This document shows, piece by piece, positions 7,372-16,088 of a stretch of DNA of 64,000 nt (its first letter is position 1; every line of letters begins with the position of its first letter). Position numbers and translations under genes: made by a program. Source of the stretch: Lachnoclostridium edouardi (GTDB lineage: Bacteria > Bacillota > Clostridia > Lachnospirales > Lachnospiraceae); the NCBI RefSeq assembly GCF_900240245.1, contig NZ_OESQ01000001.1, forward strand, positions 3,124,678-3,188,677. Reading direction: 5' to 3'. The notes below the pieces were generated by a model. It had not been told where the DNA came from, ran no database searches, and was given only the letters and a program-made list of their open reading frames with translations.

Positions 7372-8286
7372 ATGGAAGATCAATCCTTTATAAAGAATGC
7401 AGATGTACCTGTCATTCCACTGCCGAACCCAGGGGAAGGCGGCCCGCTGCCTGACTTTAACTTCCCCAACATACCAGATGTATCCCCAGAGCCAGATATG
7501 GATGCATTTCCAGTGATTCCACTTCCTAATCCGGGAGAGGGAGGTCCGCTGCCTACATTTCCTAATAACAATAATAACAGCAGCAATAACAATAATAATA
7601 ACAGCGGAAACAGCGGGAATAATAATCTGGGAGGAATTTTAGGAACCATTATTACTACCTTCCCAAGACCGATTATTCCTTGCTTTTTCTGCAATACTAC
7701 CCAATATGGAACAGTGAGATTTCTCAATGCTGCAGCCGGATATAATCCATTTTTGGTGTATATTAACAACCAGCTGGTAGTAAATTCTCTGGATAATGCA
7801 GAGGTCAGCCAGTATGGAAGAGTGTCGGCAGGCTCGCAGACTGTTACAGTCACAGGGCAGAACGGATATGTATATATTCAGAAGCAGATTACTGTCCGCT
7901 CCGGAGGCGCGTTAACTGTAGCCATTATTAACAGACCAGGTGGATTAGACCTGCAGGAGATTACTGATAACAGCTGTAACAGCAATAATAACACAGGCTG
8001 TTTCAGAGTATGCAACCTGTCTGTAACAAACCAGAATATTAATGCCAGCTTAAACGGAGGCCTTGTTACCTTTAGAAGCGTATCCTACAGAGAGGTTACA
8101 GGCTTTAGATTCCTGAGCCCAGGTTCTTACTTAATTCAGGTATCCAACAATCCTTCTGTGGGAGGAATGCCATTAGTTAGCTCCAGCGTATATATTCGTC
8201 CAAATACAGCATACACACTTTATGTCTTTAACTGGAACACATCTCAGGACGCTATCAGAACCTTAGTAGTAGAAGACAGATCATAA
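7372..8286 (+). CDS. DUF4397 domain protein with Pro-rich repeats and Asn linker
   Basis: A 304-residue protein. The segment VIPLPNPGEGGPLP occurs twice (residues 15-28 and 48-61), followed by an Asn/Ser/Gly run (about 65-88). From about residue 110 come two beta-rich repeats typical of DUF4397 (TVRFLNAAAGYNPFLVYIN at the start of one, a weaker second unit from about 205). There is no signal peptide, so how it reaches the surface is unclear; a spore or envelope role is possible but not shown. It has its own ribosome binding site (AGAGAGG) and a strong terminator at 8328-8377, so it is monocistronic. Confidence 0.75.
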   Translation: MEDQSFIKNADVPVIPLPNPGEGGPLPDFNFPNIPDVSPEPDMDAFPVIPLPNPGEGGPLPTFPNNNNNSSNNNNNNSGNSGNNNLGGILGTIITTFPRPIIPCFFCNTTQYGTVRFLNAAAGYNPFLVYINNQLVVNSLDNAEVSQYGRVSAGSQTVTVTGQNGYVYIQKQITVRSGGALTVAIINRPGGLDLQEITDNSCNSNNNTGCFRVCNLSVTNQNINASLNGGLVTFRSVSYREVTGFRFLSPGSYLIQVSNNPSVGGMPLVSSSVYIRPNTAYTLYVFNWNTSQDAIRTLVVEDRS

Positions 8287-8327
8287 ATAATATAACAAAT
8301 TTATATTTTTCACTGCCTGACACAGGC

Positions 8328-8377
8328 AAAAAGCTGCAGAAGCCAGATCTTTTTAAGACTGGCTGCCGCAGCTTTTT
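8328..8377 (+). terminator. Intrinsic terminator after DUF4397 gene
   Basis: AAAAAGCTGC (8328-8337) pairs with GCAGCTTTTT (8368-8377), with an inner AGCCAG/CTGGCT stem. Confidence 0.85.
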
Positions 8378-8522
8378 AATCGTCCATGTATTTTACTTGT
8401 ACTGTACCGCCGTTTTTCCTGCATAGAAAAAAGTGACTTTTTTTAAAGACAGTGATATGATAATAAGCAGGACAAATATAACTAGATAAGCAGTGACTAG
8501 AAGAGAGTACAGGGGGTTAATA

Positions 8523-9872
8523 ATGAAAGAGAATGGATTTCAGCTGTATGCTGTAGAAAAGGGCTGTGGACAGCCCATGGTATTTCTTCATGGAAATGGG
8601 GAGGACAGCACTTATTTTGACAGCCAGATAAAGTTCTTTTCCAAAAGATACTGGACAATTGCAGTAGATACAAGAGGACACGGAAAAACAGAAAGAGGGC
8701 AGGCTCCTTTTAATTTAATACAGTTTGCAGAAGATTTAAAACAATTTTTGGACAGCAGGCAGCTGAAGCATATAATTTTATTAGGGTTCAGCGACGGAGG
8801 AAATATTGCCCTTATTTTTACTTTAAAATATCCGGAATATGTAGACAGGCTTATTTTAAACGGAGCCAACCTTTACCCTTCCGGAATGAAGCTAAATGCA
8901 AGCATTCCTATTTTTAAGGAATATTTAAAAACCCTGACGGGAAAGGATAAAGAGACGACTAAGGACAAGAGGCAGCTGTTAGAGCTGATGGTAAAAGAAC
9001 CTCATATTAAGCCGGAGCATTTAAAGAGAATTCAGATTCCTGTATTAGTGATTGCAGGCACCAGAGATATGATTAAGAAAAGCCACACAAAGAAAATCTT
9101 TGACAATCTGCCTAACGGGTATCTTTGCATAGTAGAGGGAACTCATTTTATAGCAAAGGAAAATCCAGATAAATTTAACCGTTACGTACTGAAGTTTTTA
9201 GAGGGCTCAGGAAAGAAAAAAAGCCAGACAGAGCAGATTCCAGGCTGGAGGCAGAAAATGCTAAGCCGCAAGCCGGAATGGACGGAAAAATATTTGTACA
9301 GGGAGGCGGCCGTATTAGTTCCTATGGTGCAAAAGGACGGGGAGTGGCAGGTGCTGTTTCAGGTACGCTCTAAAAGCTTAAAAGATCAGCCGGGAGATAT
9401 TTGTTTTCCGGGAGGCTCCATAAAAGATTTGGAGACGCCTTTGGAGGCGGCTGCCAGGGAGACTGTGGAGGAGCTTTTAATAAGGGAAGAACAGATTGAA
9501 ATTACAGGTACAGGCGATATTGTAACCACGCCGGCAGGGAGAATGGTCCATTCCTTTTTGGCGGAATTAAAGGATTATAATAACACATTTTCCCCGGACG
9601 AGGTGGAGGAGGTATTTTACGTGCCTCTGTCCTGGTTTATGGAGCATGAGCCTAAGGGATATATGGCGGCAGTGGATACAAGGCCGGAGGAAAATGATTT
9701 TCCATGGGATCAGGTTTCTCAGGGGAAAAATCACCTGTGGGGCAGCGGGAAGTATGAAATCTTTTTTTATAACTACCAGGGCCGGGTGATCTGGGGGATA
9801 ACGGCCAAAATTATGAAAACATGGGTGGCTCTGTTAAGGGAGCCATATGAGACCAGGGACTCCAGGGAATAA
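8523..9872 (+). CDS. Alpha/beta hydrolase fused to a NUDIX (CoA-pyrophosphatase-like) domain
   Basis: A 449-residue two-domain enzyme. Residues 1-228 are an alpha/beta hydrolase with nucleophile S90 in GFSDGG, acid D182 in AGTRD and H208 in GTHF. Residues 255-445 are a NUDIX hydrolase whose box runs from G298 to I320 and keeps the REXXEE core. The preceding RSKSLKDQPGDICFPGG resembles the signature of CoA diphosphatases (NudL/NUDT7 type). ATG 8523 is preferred over the upstream GTG 8493 because GGGGG lies 7 bases before it. Both triads are intact, so both halves could be active, for example a thioesterase-like step followed by cleavage of a CoA or nucleotide product. The pairing is unusual. 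Confidence 0.85.
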   Translation: MKENGFQLYAVEKGCGQPMVFLHGNGEDSTYFDSQIKFFSKRYWTIAVDTRGHGKTERGQAPFNLIQFAEDLKQFLDSRQLKHIILLGFSDGGNIALIFTLKYPEYVDRLILNGANLYPSGMKLNASIPIFKEYLKTLTGKDKETTKDKRQLLELMVKEPHIKPEHLKRIQIPVLVIAGTRDMIKKSHTKKIFDNLPNGYLCIVEGTHFIAKENPDKFNRYVLKFLEGSGKKKSQTEQIPGWRQKMLSRKPEWTEKYLYREAAVLVPMVQKDGEWQVLFQVRSKSLKDQPGDICFPGGSIKDLETPLEAAARETVEELLIREEQIEITGTGDIVTTPAGRMVHSFLAELKDYNNTFSPDEVEEVFYVPLSWFMEHEPKGYMAAVDTRPEENDFPWDQVSQGKNHLWGSGKYEIFFYNYQGRVIWGITAKIMKTWVALLREPYETRDSRE

Positions 9873-9963
9873 AAACTTGTTTTTTTCTATTTCTGGTTAT
9901 ATAATGAAAAAAAGTTAAAGTTTATATAATCACAGAGATGATAAATATAAGGAGGACAGAATT

Positions 9964-10491
9964 ATGAATGAAACAATCAAAAATTTACTGGCGAGAAGAA
10001 GTATCCGCAAGTTTAAGCCAGAGCAGATTAAAGAGGAAGAACTGAGTTTAATCCTGGAGGCAGGAAAGTATGCGGCTTCAGGCAAGAATATGCAGCCTAC
10101 CCGTATGGTAGTTATTCAGAACAGAGAGATTCTTAATAAACTGTCTGACATGAATAAGGAATTTCTGGGCAGACCGGAGATGAAGGACGCATTTTTCGGC
10201 GCTCCTACAGTGATCTTAGTGCTGGCGGACAAGGCTTCCCCAAACTATCTCTATGACGGAAGCTTAGTAATGGGAAATTTAATGACGGCCGCTACATCTT
10301 TGGGAATCGGTTCCTGCTGGATCAACAGAGCAAAACAGGAGTTTGAAACTGAATATGGAAAGTCTCTTCTGAGGGAGTGGGGAATTGAAGGTGATTACGA
10401 GGGAATCGGCCACTGTATTCTGGGATATATAGACGGCGAACTTCCAAAGGCAGCTCCTAGAAAAGAAGATTTTGTTACATATGTAAGATAG
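9964..10491 (+). CDS. Nitroreductase family FMN oxidoreductase
   Basis: A 175-residue member of the nitroreductase superfamily, flavin enzymes that use NAD(P)H to reduce nitro groups, quinones or other electron-poor substrates. The RRSIRKF start (residues 11-17) is the FMN phosphate-binding signature; AASGKNMQPT (about 38-47) and the GIGSCWI segment (about 119-125) are also typical. The protein is at the short end of the family. AAGGAGG lies about 9 bases before the ATG. It is a single gene ended by a hairpin terminator. The substrate is unknown. Confidence 0.88.
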   Translation: MNETIKNLLARRSIRKFKPEQIKEEELSLILEAGKYAASGKNMQPTRMVVIQNREILNKLSDMNKEFLGRPEMKDAFFGAPTVILVLADKASPNYLYDGSLVMGNLMTAATSLGIGSCWINRAKQEFETEYGKSLLREWGIEGDYEGIGHCILGYIDGELPKAAPRKEDFVTYVR

Positions 10492-10500
10492 TAAATGAGG

Positions 10501-10553
10501 AAAGGAGCTTTACAGAAAACAGAATTTCTGTTTTTTTGCAAAGTTCCTTTTTC
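10501..10553 (+). terminator. Intrinsic terminator after nitroreductase gene
   Basis: An inner AAAACAG/CTGTTTT hairpin (10516-10522 with 10528-10534) is followed by T residues; a wider AAAGGAGCTTT/AAAGTTCCTTT pairing encloses it. Confidence 0.6.
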
Positions 10554-10587
10554 TGGTGTTATACCTTTAGAAAAGCGGGGATAAATT

Positions 10588-11370
10588 ATGGGATCAATTT
10601 ACGGCGTCTACGCGGCGGCAGCTCTTTTTGCGGCATCTCCGGCTTTGCCGGCAGGGCCGGGAGATATGATAGACCAAAGCCAGACTGAGACATATGAAAG
10701 TCAGGTTTTAGACACACTGCTCCAGGAAGCTACTTTTGACGCGGAAAAATTTAAGCTTCCAAATGAAGCTAAGGTGCTTGTGGTAGTAGAGGGGACAACC
10801 GGCACGGAGTGCAATGTTTATGCATATGAAAAAGTGGGAGACAGCTGGAAAAACAGATTATCAGGAAAAGGATATCTGGGACAAAACGGCATGAGCAACC
10901 ACAGAGTTATGGGAGATAAAACTACGCCTATCGGTGTATTTCAAATGAATACTCCCTTTGGCCAGAAACCGGCCCTGGAGGGATTTCCAAAGAATTATAT
11001 ACAAGTAGACACTTCTTATGTGTGGTCTGATCAAACAAACAGCCTTTGCCAGGATCTTTCTCAGGAAGGGGAGAGAGTAGGCAGCGCTGGGTATGCAGGA
11101 TACTATGATTACGTCATTGACGCTGGCTTTAATAAAAACGCCGTGGAGAAAAAAGGGTCGGCTTTATTTCTTCACTGTGAAGGCGAATTTAAGGCCTGGA
11201 CCTCAGGCTGCGTGGCAATAGAAAAGGAAAAAATGATAGAGATTATGAGGCTGTACGGCACATATGGAGACGGCAGCTGCTACATTGCCCAGGCTCCGGC
11301 CGGAACCTTTGATTTCATATATGACTCTTATGGCGCTAACAATGGATTATCGCCGGATGGAGATTTCTAA
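10588..11370 (+). CDS. L,D-transpeptidase-like (YkuD family) exported protein
   Basis: A 260-residue protein with a hydrophobic, Ala-rich N-terminus (residues 1-24) that could act as a signal, although it lacks the usual basic residues. The catalytic module shows KTTPIGVF (111-118), H196 in FLHC and the TSGC motif with C208, which is the L,D-transpeptidase pattern H-x(n)-[ST]-x-G-C. Such enzymes make 3-3 cross-links in peptidoglycan or attach proteins to it. It lies 134 bases before the envelope acylation cluster, which fits a cell wall neighbourhood. The AGCGGGG ribosome site precedes ATG 10588. Confidence 0.75.
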   Translation: MGSIYGVYAAAALFAASPALPAGPGDMIDQSQTETYESQVLDTLLQEATFDAEKFKLPNEAKVLVVVEGTTGTECNVYAYEKVGDSWKNRLSGKGYLGQNGMSNHRVMGDKTTPIGVFQMNTPFGQKPALEGFPKNYIQVDTSYVWSDQTNSLCQDLSQEGERVGSAGYAGYYDYVIDAGFNKNAVEKKGSALFLHCEGEFKAWTSGCVAIEKEKMIEIMRLYGTYGDGSCYIAQAPAGTFDFIYDSYGANNGLSPDGDF

Positions 11371-11399
11371 AAACTGGTTTTTAAATTTTAAGTTAATCG

Positions 11400-11428
11400 T
11401 TGACTATACTTTAAAGAATCATTATAAT
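11400..11428 (+). promoter_or_regulatory. Promoter of the envelope acylation cluster
   Basis: TTGACT (11400-11405), 17-base spacer, TATAAT (11423-11428); about 75 bases before the first gene. Confidence 0.75.
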
Positions 11429-11503
11429 TCTAAATAAAGTTAAATATTGTTAGTATTGTCAGGAGACAGGAAATAAAAAGTTTTATTGCAAGCGGGGACA
11501 CAT

Positions 11504-12544
11504 ATGAGAAAAGAAAAAATTTTTGCTCTTACTTTTGCTGCGGCAATTTCTTTAAGCTTGACTATGCCTGTATTAGCAGGAGAGTGGGAAAAGGAGGAGC
11601 AGGGAAGTGTAACCTGGAGATATAAGGGGGACGACGGTTCTTACCTTAAAAATGAATGGCTGGAAACAGACGGCAAATGGTACTATTTAGATGAAAATGG
11701 GATCATGGTCACAGGCAGTTACATTGTAAACGGGAAAGAAGAACAGTTTGGGACAGACGGAGTTTGGATTGATACTTCTAAAGCTCAGGAAGCTTCTAAT
11801 GCAGATAACAGTCTGATGAATTATGGACCGGGAATCAGCCGCTGGGGAAGAGATGACAGGGGCTGGTATTATCAAAATTTTGACGGCAGCAGGGTACAGA
11901 ATACCTGGGAGGAAATCTGGGGTGTTTGGTATTATTTTAACGGCGAAGGTTATATGATGGAAAACGCCTGGATTGACACAAACGGGAAAAGATACCGGGT
12001 TGGCGAGGACGGAGCTATGCTGACAAGCCAGACCATTACAGTAGACGGAATCCAATATGATCTGGGGGAGGACGGCTCAGTGCCTGTTCCTGCAAAAACA
12101 GAGGAGGAGCTTCAGGCAGAAGCTGTGGCCGCCGGTATTATTGCTTCTATTACAAACAACAATATGAGCAAGCCGCAAAAGGCCTCTGCTATTTATCAGT
12201 ACGTCAGGGCAAACACCAGTTATACATACGGCGGCCTCAGACCGGAAAGCGGGGATGCGGCTGCAGCCCTTTATGGATTCCGCCGCCATTCCGGCAACTG
12301 CTTTGAATATTACGCTATGTCCAAATATCTTTTAGAGGCGGCAGGTATGCCGAATGTGCGGGTTACAAGAGCCTCAGACGGCGATCATTTTTGGAATCTG
12401 GTGAATGTAGACGGAACGTGGTATCACTTTGACGCTACCCCCCGCAGAACAGGAGGAACATGGTGTCTTGTTACTACCGGGCATCTGAGAAACTCCTGGG
12501 GAGTGCACAACTATGATGTAGCCGCCTATCCTGCAACGCCATGA
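11504..12544 (+). CDS. Secreted cell-wall-binding-repeat protein with transglutaminase-like domain
   Basis: A 346-residue exported protein. Signal peptide at 1-25 (KKEK-like basic start, then a hydrophobic stretch ending in VLAG). Residues 35-200 carry imperfect choline-binding/cell-wall-binding repeats of the GKWYYLDENG and GVWYYFNGEG type. Residues 205-346 are a transglutaminase-like domain with C266 (GNCFEYY), H295 (GDHFW) and D310 (WYHFD), a complete catalytic triad. Such domains act as proteases or cross-linkers at the wall. ATG 11504 is preferred to the TTG at 11486 because AGCGGGGA lies before it. The stop overlaps the next start (ATGA). Confidence 0.88.
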   Translation: MRKEKIFALTFAAAISLSLTMPVLAGEWEKEEQGSVTWRYKGDDGSYLKNEWLETDGKWYYLDENGIMVTGSYIVNGKEEQFGTDGVWIDTSKAQEASNADNSLMNYGPGISRWGRDDRGWYYQNFDGSRVQNTWEEIWGVWYYFNGEGYMMENAWIDTNGKRYRVGEDGAMLTSQTITVDGIQYDLGEDGSVPVPAKTEEELQAEAVAAGIIASITNNNMSKPQKASAIYQYVRANTSYTYGGLRPESGDAAAALYGFRRHSGNCFEYYAMSKYLLEAAGMPNVRVTRASDGDHFWNLVNVDGTWYHFDATPRRTGGTWCLVTTGHLRNSWGVHNYDVAAYPATP

Positions 12545-13641
12545 CAGCTATGAAACACAAAATAAAAAAACGGATAACCAGGCTGATCCCGGCAGCTTTG
12601 TTTCTATTTGCTTTATGGATTTCCCAAAGGATTTTGCTTCCCAAATATCAGGGCACGGTAATTGAGGGAAATTTTACAGAGGAGTATTACAGAGAGCCGG
12701 TGGACCATGATCTGCTGATTATTGGAAATTGTGAATCGTATGAAAACATTTCTACTATGGAATTGTGGAAAAAATACGGCATCACCAGTTACATCAGAGG
12801 CAATGCCAATCAGCTGGTATCTCAGTCCTACTATCTTTTTATGGAAGCGCTGGAGAGAGAAACGCCAAAGGCGGTTTTGTTTAATGTGCAGGCCATGGCG
12901 GTAGAGGGACAAGATACAGAAGAATATAACAGAATGGTTTTTGACGGAATGAAATGGGGCAGATACAAATGGAATGGCATTCAGGCCTCGGCCATGGAAG
13001 ATGAGAATATAATAGATTACCTTTTCCCTATTTTCCGGTATCATTCCCGCTGGAGCAGCCTGACAGAAGAAGATTTTACATATGCATTTAAGGAAAAGCC
13101 TTTAACATCCTTTAACGGATATTATCTGCGGGCTGATATTCGTCCTGCAGGAGAATTTCCGGCAGAGCGGAGAAGAGGAGATTACACCTTTCCGGAAACG
13201 AATTATCAATATTTGGATAAGATTCGGGAAGCGTGTGAGGAAAGAGGCATCAGCCTGATTCTTATGAAAGCCCCCAGCCTGTATCCGGAGTGGCCGGAGC
13301 CTTATGAAGAACAAATTCTTCAGTACGCTGCAGAATATAATCTGTCCTACTACAACTTTTTAAAGCTGATGGATGATGCGGGCCTGGATATGGCTGTAGA
13401 TACATATGATGAGGGACTTCATTTAAATGTATACGGGGCAGAGAAAGTGGCGGATTATCTGGGAGCAGATCTAGTTGAAAAGTTTGGACTGAAGGACCGG
13501 AGAAATGAGGCGGAAACTGCCCTTTGGTTTAACCGGCGGCTGACAGCTTATGAGGAAGAAAAGGAACGTCAGGCAGAAGAATTTAAGACATTAGGGTATA
13601 TTCGCAGATTTACAGAGGAAGAGGAGAATATAACTCCATAA
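12541..13641 (+). CDS. Membrane-anchored SGNH/GDSL-like protein (polymer O-acylation partner)
   Basis: A 366-residue protein with one N-terminal membrane anchor (about 13-33) and an extracytoplasmic SGNH-like domain. Block I reads LLIIGNCESYE (59-69), where the nucleophile position appears to be C64, or possibly S66, rather than the usual Ser. The last block is DEGLHLNVYGAEKVADYL with H294. Proteins of this kind (DltD, AlgX/PatB-like) work with MBOAT acyltransferases to move an acyl group onto a wall polymer. It overlaps the transglutaminase gene by 4 bases; an alternative ATG lies at 12550. Its role is inferred from domain type and the MBOAT gene in the same cluster. Confidence 0.7.
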   Translation: MTAMKHKIKKRITRLIPAALFLFALWISQRILLPKYQGTVIEGNFTEEYYREPVDHDLLIIGNCESYENISTMELWKKYGITSYIRGNANQLVSQSYYLFMEALERETPKAVLFNVQAMAVEGQDTEEYNRMVFDGMKWGRYKWNGIQASAMEDENIIDYLFPIFRYHSRWSSLTEEDFTYAFKEKPLTSFNGYYLRADIRPAGEFPAERRRGDYTFPETNYQYLDKIREACEERGISLILMKAPSLYPEWPEPYEEQILQYAAEYNLSYYNFLKLMDDAGLDMAVDTYDEGLHLNVYGAEKVADYLGADLVEKFGLKDRRNEAETALWFNRRLTAYEEEKERQAEEFKTLGYIRRFTEEEENITP

Positions 13642-13676
13642 TATATAATAAAAAGAAACACAAGGAGATAAAGCAA

Positions 13677-14168
13677 ATGAGAAAAATTGCAACAATAGGG
13701 GAGGCGGTAATAGCAACATTGGCAGTATCCATATGCGCATGGGGAGCAGAAAAGAAAACTGCATATACATTTACCTCCGGGGAAGTGCAGATGGCTGTAG
13801 GAGAGCAGGCAAAGCCGGTGCTTGATCAGTTAGGTAAAGAGAAGGAAGTGAAAACCCTGACTAACTGTGCGAACGGAGGCAAGGATAAGGTTTACGTGTA
13901 TGAGAATTTTGATATCTACACCACTCAAAATGAGAAGAAAGACACGATTATCCAGACTATTGTTCTCACAAGCGCTCAGGCGGCAACCGAGGAGGGATTA
14001 AAGCTGGGACAAAAACCGGCGGATGTAAAAAAGGCTTATCCTGATGCTGTGGAGGAATTTGGCCTGTATACAGTTTCTTTGGAAAACTCCAGAATTGTGA
14101 TTGACTGCGGAATGAAAAATGACAAGGTAGTAGATATTTCTTATGAGTATGTGGAAAGTAAAAAGTAA
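13677..14168 (+). CDS. Small exported protein of unknown function
   Basis: A 163-residue protein with an N-terminal hydrophobic stretch (about 5-23) that looks like a signal peptide. I do not recognise it with certainty. Residues 28-160 are an alpha/beta pattern with GKDKVYVYENFDIYT near 64-78 and LKLGQKPADVKKAYP near 112-126; this order (a short helix followed by KVYxYxxFxIxT strands) recalls small BLIP- or SmpA-like folds, which is only a guess. It has a good AAGGAG site and probably shares the transcript with the two genes upstream. A hairpin follows at 14179-14218. Confidence 0.65.
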   Translation: MRKIATIGEAVIATLAVSICAWGAEKKTAYTFTSGEVQMAVGEQAKPVLDQLGKEKEVKTLTNCANGGKDKVYVYENFDIYTTQNEKKDTIIQTIVLTSAQAATEEGLKLGQKPADVKKAYPDAVEEFGLYTVSLENSRIVIDCGMKNDKVVDISYEYVESKK

Positions 14169-14178
14169 TGTCTGGAAG

Positions 14179-14218
14179 CAAAAGGGAGTTGTCATAGGCA
14201 GCTGCCCTTTTGTTGTTT
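14179..14218 (+). terminator. Possible weak terminator or attenuator inside the acylation cluster
   Basis: CAAAAGGG (14179-14186) pairs with CCCTTTTG (14205-14212), with a loosely paired inner AGTTG/CAGCT, followed by TTGTTTTA. It may divide the cluster into two transcripts or lower read-through into the FkbH-ACP-MBOAT part. Confidence 0.45.
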
Positions 14219-14270
14219 TACGGGAAAAATATTCCTATGAAACTGACAGATTAAGGCACAGGAGGAGTCC

Positions 14271-16076
14271 ATGAGGGAACTGGAGTACCCTTTTGACGGG
14301 GGAGAACTGCTGAAGAAAAAAAGGCAGCTGAGAAAAATATTGTTGGGAGAGCCGGCTGCACGGATAAAAAAGAAAATTGCAGTGCTGGGCGGTTCTACCA
14401 CCCATGATATTGTAAAGATGCTGGAACTGTTTTTGCTGAATCAGGGGATTTGTCCGGAATTTTACGAATCAGAGTACAACCGCTATTATGAAGACGCAGT
14501 GTTTCCAAATGAAAAGCTGGCTGCATTTGGGCCGGATATTGTATATATTCACACCACCTTCAGAAATATTACAGAGGGTATGTTTCCAAAGGTAACAGAC
14601 TCAGAGAAAGCAATAGAAGAAAAACTTTCCCAGACATATTATCATTTCCAGCAGGCCTGGGAGGGACTGAGAAAACAGTACCACTGCCTGATTATCCAGA
14701 ATAATTTTGAAAAACTGCCATACAGATTGCTGGGCAATATGGATATTTGGGATCAAAGGGGCAGGGGATGGTTTTTGGAGCAGCTGAACCTAAGGTTTAG
14801 TCAATATGCCCAGGAGCACGAGGACTTTTTGATTCAGGATATTGGATGGTTGGCAGCAGAATATGGGCTGAGTAAATGGAGTGATCCTGTATATTGGAAC
14901 ATGTATAAATACAGCCCGGCAGTGCCTGCTATTCCGGAACTGGCTTTTAATTTGTCAAATATTATAAAGGCTGTATACGGAAAAAGTAAGAAAGCTATGG
15001 CCCTGGATTTAGACAATACTTTGTGGGGCGGAGTTGTAGGGGACGACGGACCGGAAAATATTGAGATCGGCCAGGAGACAGGCATGGCCCAGATTTATCT
15101 GGAGTTTCAGAACTATTTAAAAGAACATCAGGAGAGAGGCGTTCTTTTAACAGTAAACTCTAAAAATGAGGAGAGCAATGCTTTGGCAGGGCTAAAGAGA
15201 CCTGACAGCGCTTTAAAGCCAGAGGATTTTGCAGCCATAAGGGCCAACTGGGAGCCAAAGGACAAGAATTTGAGACAGCTTGCAGGGGAGCTGAATCTGG
15301 GCCTTGACGCCTTTGTATTTGTAGATGATAATCCGGCGGAAAGATACCGGGTGTCAGTTCAGATCCCGGAGGTCTCTGTTCCTGAAATGACAGAGGGACA
15401 AGAGCCAGAGCCGGAAAAATATATAAGGATTTTGGACCGTTCCGGATTTTTTGAGCCGATACAGCTGTCGGGAGATGATTTAAAAAGAAATAGCATGTAT
15501 CAGGCAAACACCAGGAGAAAGCAGTTAGAGACAGCCTGTGAGAATTATGAGGACTACCTGCATTCTTTGGAGATGAAGGGAGAGATCGGGCCGTTTTCCC
15601 CTGTTTATATGCAGAGAATTGCCCAGCTGACAAATAAATCTAATCAATTTAATTTAACTACAAAACGGTTTGACCAGGCAGAGCTGGAGTCTTGCGTGGC
15701 AGATGGAAATTATCTTACCCTGTACGGAAAACTGACAGACAAATTTGGGGACAATGGAGTAGTTTCAGTTGTAATGGGAAAACAGGAAAAGGATGTGCTT
15801 CATCTGGAGCTTTGGCTGATGTCCTGCCGGGTATTAAAAAGGGATATGGAAAAGGCTATGCTGGACCAGACGGTGATGGAGGCCAAAAGGCGGAATATTG
15901 ACTGGTTAATAGGATATTATTATCCTACGGCCAAAAATGAGATGGTCCGTTATTTTTATCAGGATATGGGCTTTTTGCTGGTGAAAGAAGAGGCGGACGG
16001 CTCGTCAGTGTGGAAGCTGAATACAAAGAGCTACAAAAAGCAGAATCGTGTAATTGCAGTGAATAAATGTGATTAA
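14271..16076 (+). CDS. FkbH-type HAD-IIIC protein (probable glyceryl-ACP synthase)
   Basis: A 601-residue three-part protein. Residues about 30-230 resemble an SGNH-like domain (LGGSTTHD, 39-46). Residues 240-400 form a HAD-IIIC domain: DLDNTLWGG with D246 and D248, VNSKN (295-299), K330 and the acidic pair D352-D353. Residues about 415-595 resemble a GNAT-like C-terminal domain common in long FkbH proteins. Characterised FkbH proteins convert 1,3-bisphosphoglycerate to a glyceryl thioester on an acyl carrier protein. An ACP gene follows after 12 bases, then an MBOAT gene, so this protein is the likely loading enzyme. CAGGAGGAG precedes the ATG. The exact acyl group is inferred, not shown. 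Confidence 0.8.
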   Translation: MRELEYPFDGGELLKKKRQLRKILLGEPAARIKKKIAVLGGSTTHDIVKMLELFLLNQGICPEFYESEYNRYYEDAVFPNEKLAAFGPDIVYIHTTFRNITEGMFPKVTDSEKAIEEKLSQTYYHFQQAWEGLRKQYHCLIIQNNFEKLPYRLLGNMDIWDQRGRGWFLEQLNLRFSQYAQEHEDFLIQDIGWLAAEYGLSKWSDPVYWNMYKYSPAVPAIPELAFNLSNIIKAVYGKSKKAMALDLDNTLWGGVVGDDGPENIEIGQETGMAQIYLEFQNYLKEHQERGVLLTVNSKNEESNALAGLKRPDSALKPEDFAAIRANWEPKDKNLRQLAGELNLGLDAFVFVDDNPAERYRVSVQIPEVSVPEMTEGQEPEPEKYIRILDRSGFFEPIQLSGDDLKRNSMYQANTRRKQLETACENYEDYLHSLEMKGEIGPFSPVYMQRIAQLTNKSNQFNLTTKRFDQAELESCVADGNYLTLYGKLTDKFGDNGVVSVVMGKQEKDVLHLELWLMSCRVLKRDMEKAMLDQTVMEAKRRNIDWLIGYYYPTAKNEMVRYFYQDMGFLLVKEEADGSSVWKLNTKSYKKQNRVIAVNKCD

Positions 16077-16088
16077 GGAGAAAGTGAA

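Noticed and set aside
7564-7640. Short repeated units suggesting a tandem or CRISPR-like array
   Set aside because: They are AAT/AAC/AGC codons of an Asn/Ser linker, with no spacers or constant repeat length.
7380-7853. Leu-rich minus-strand frame
   Set aside because: The Leu run is only the complement of the Asn codon run in the DUF4397 gene.
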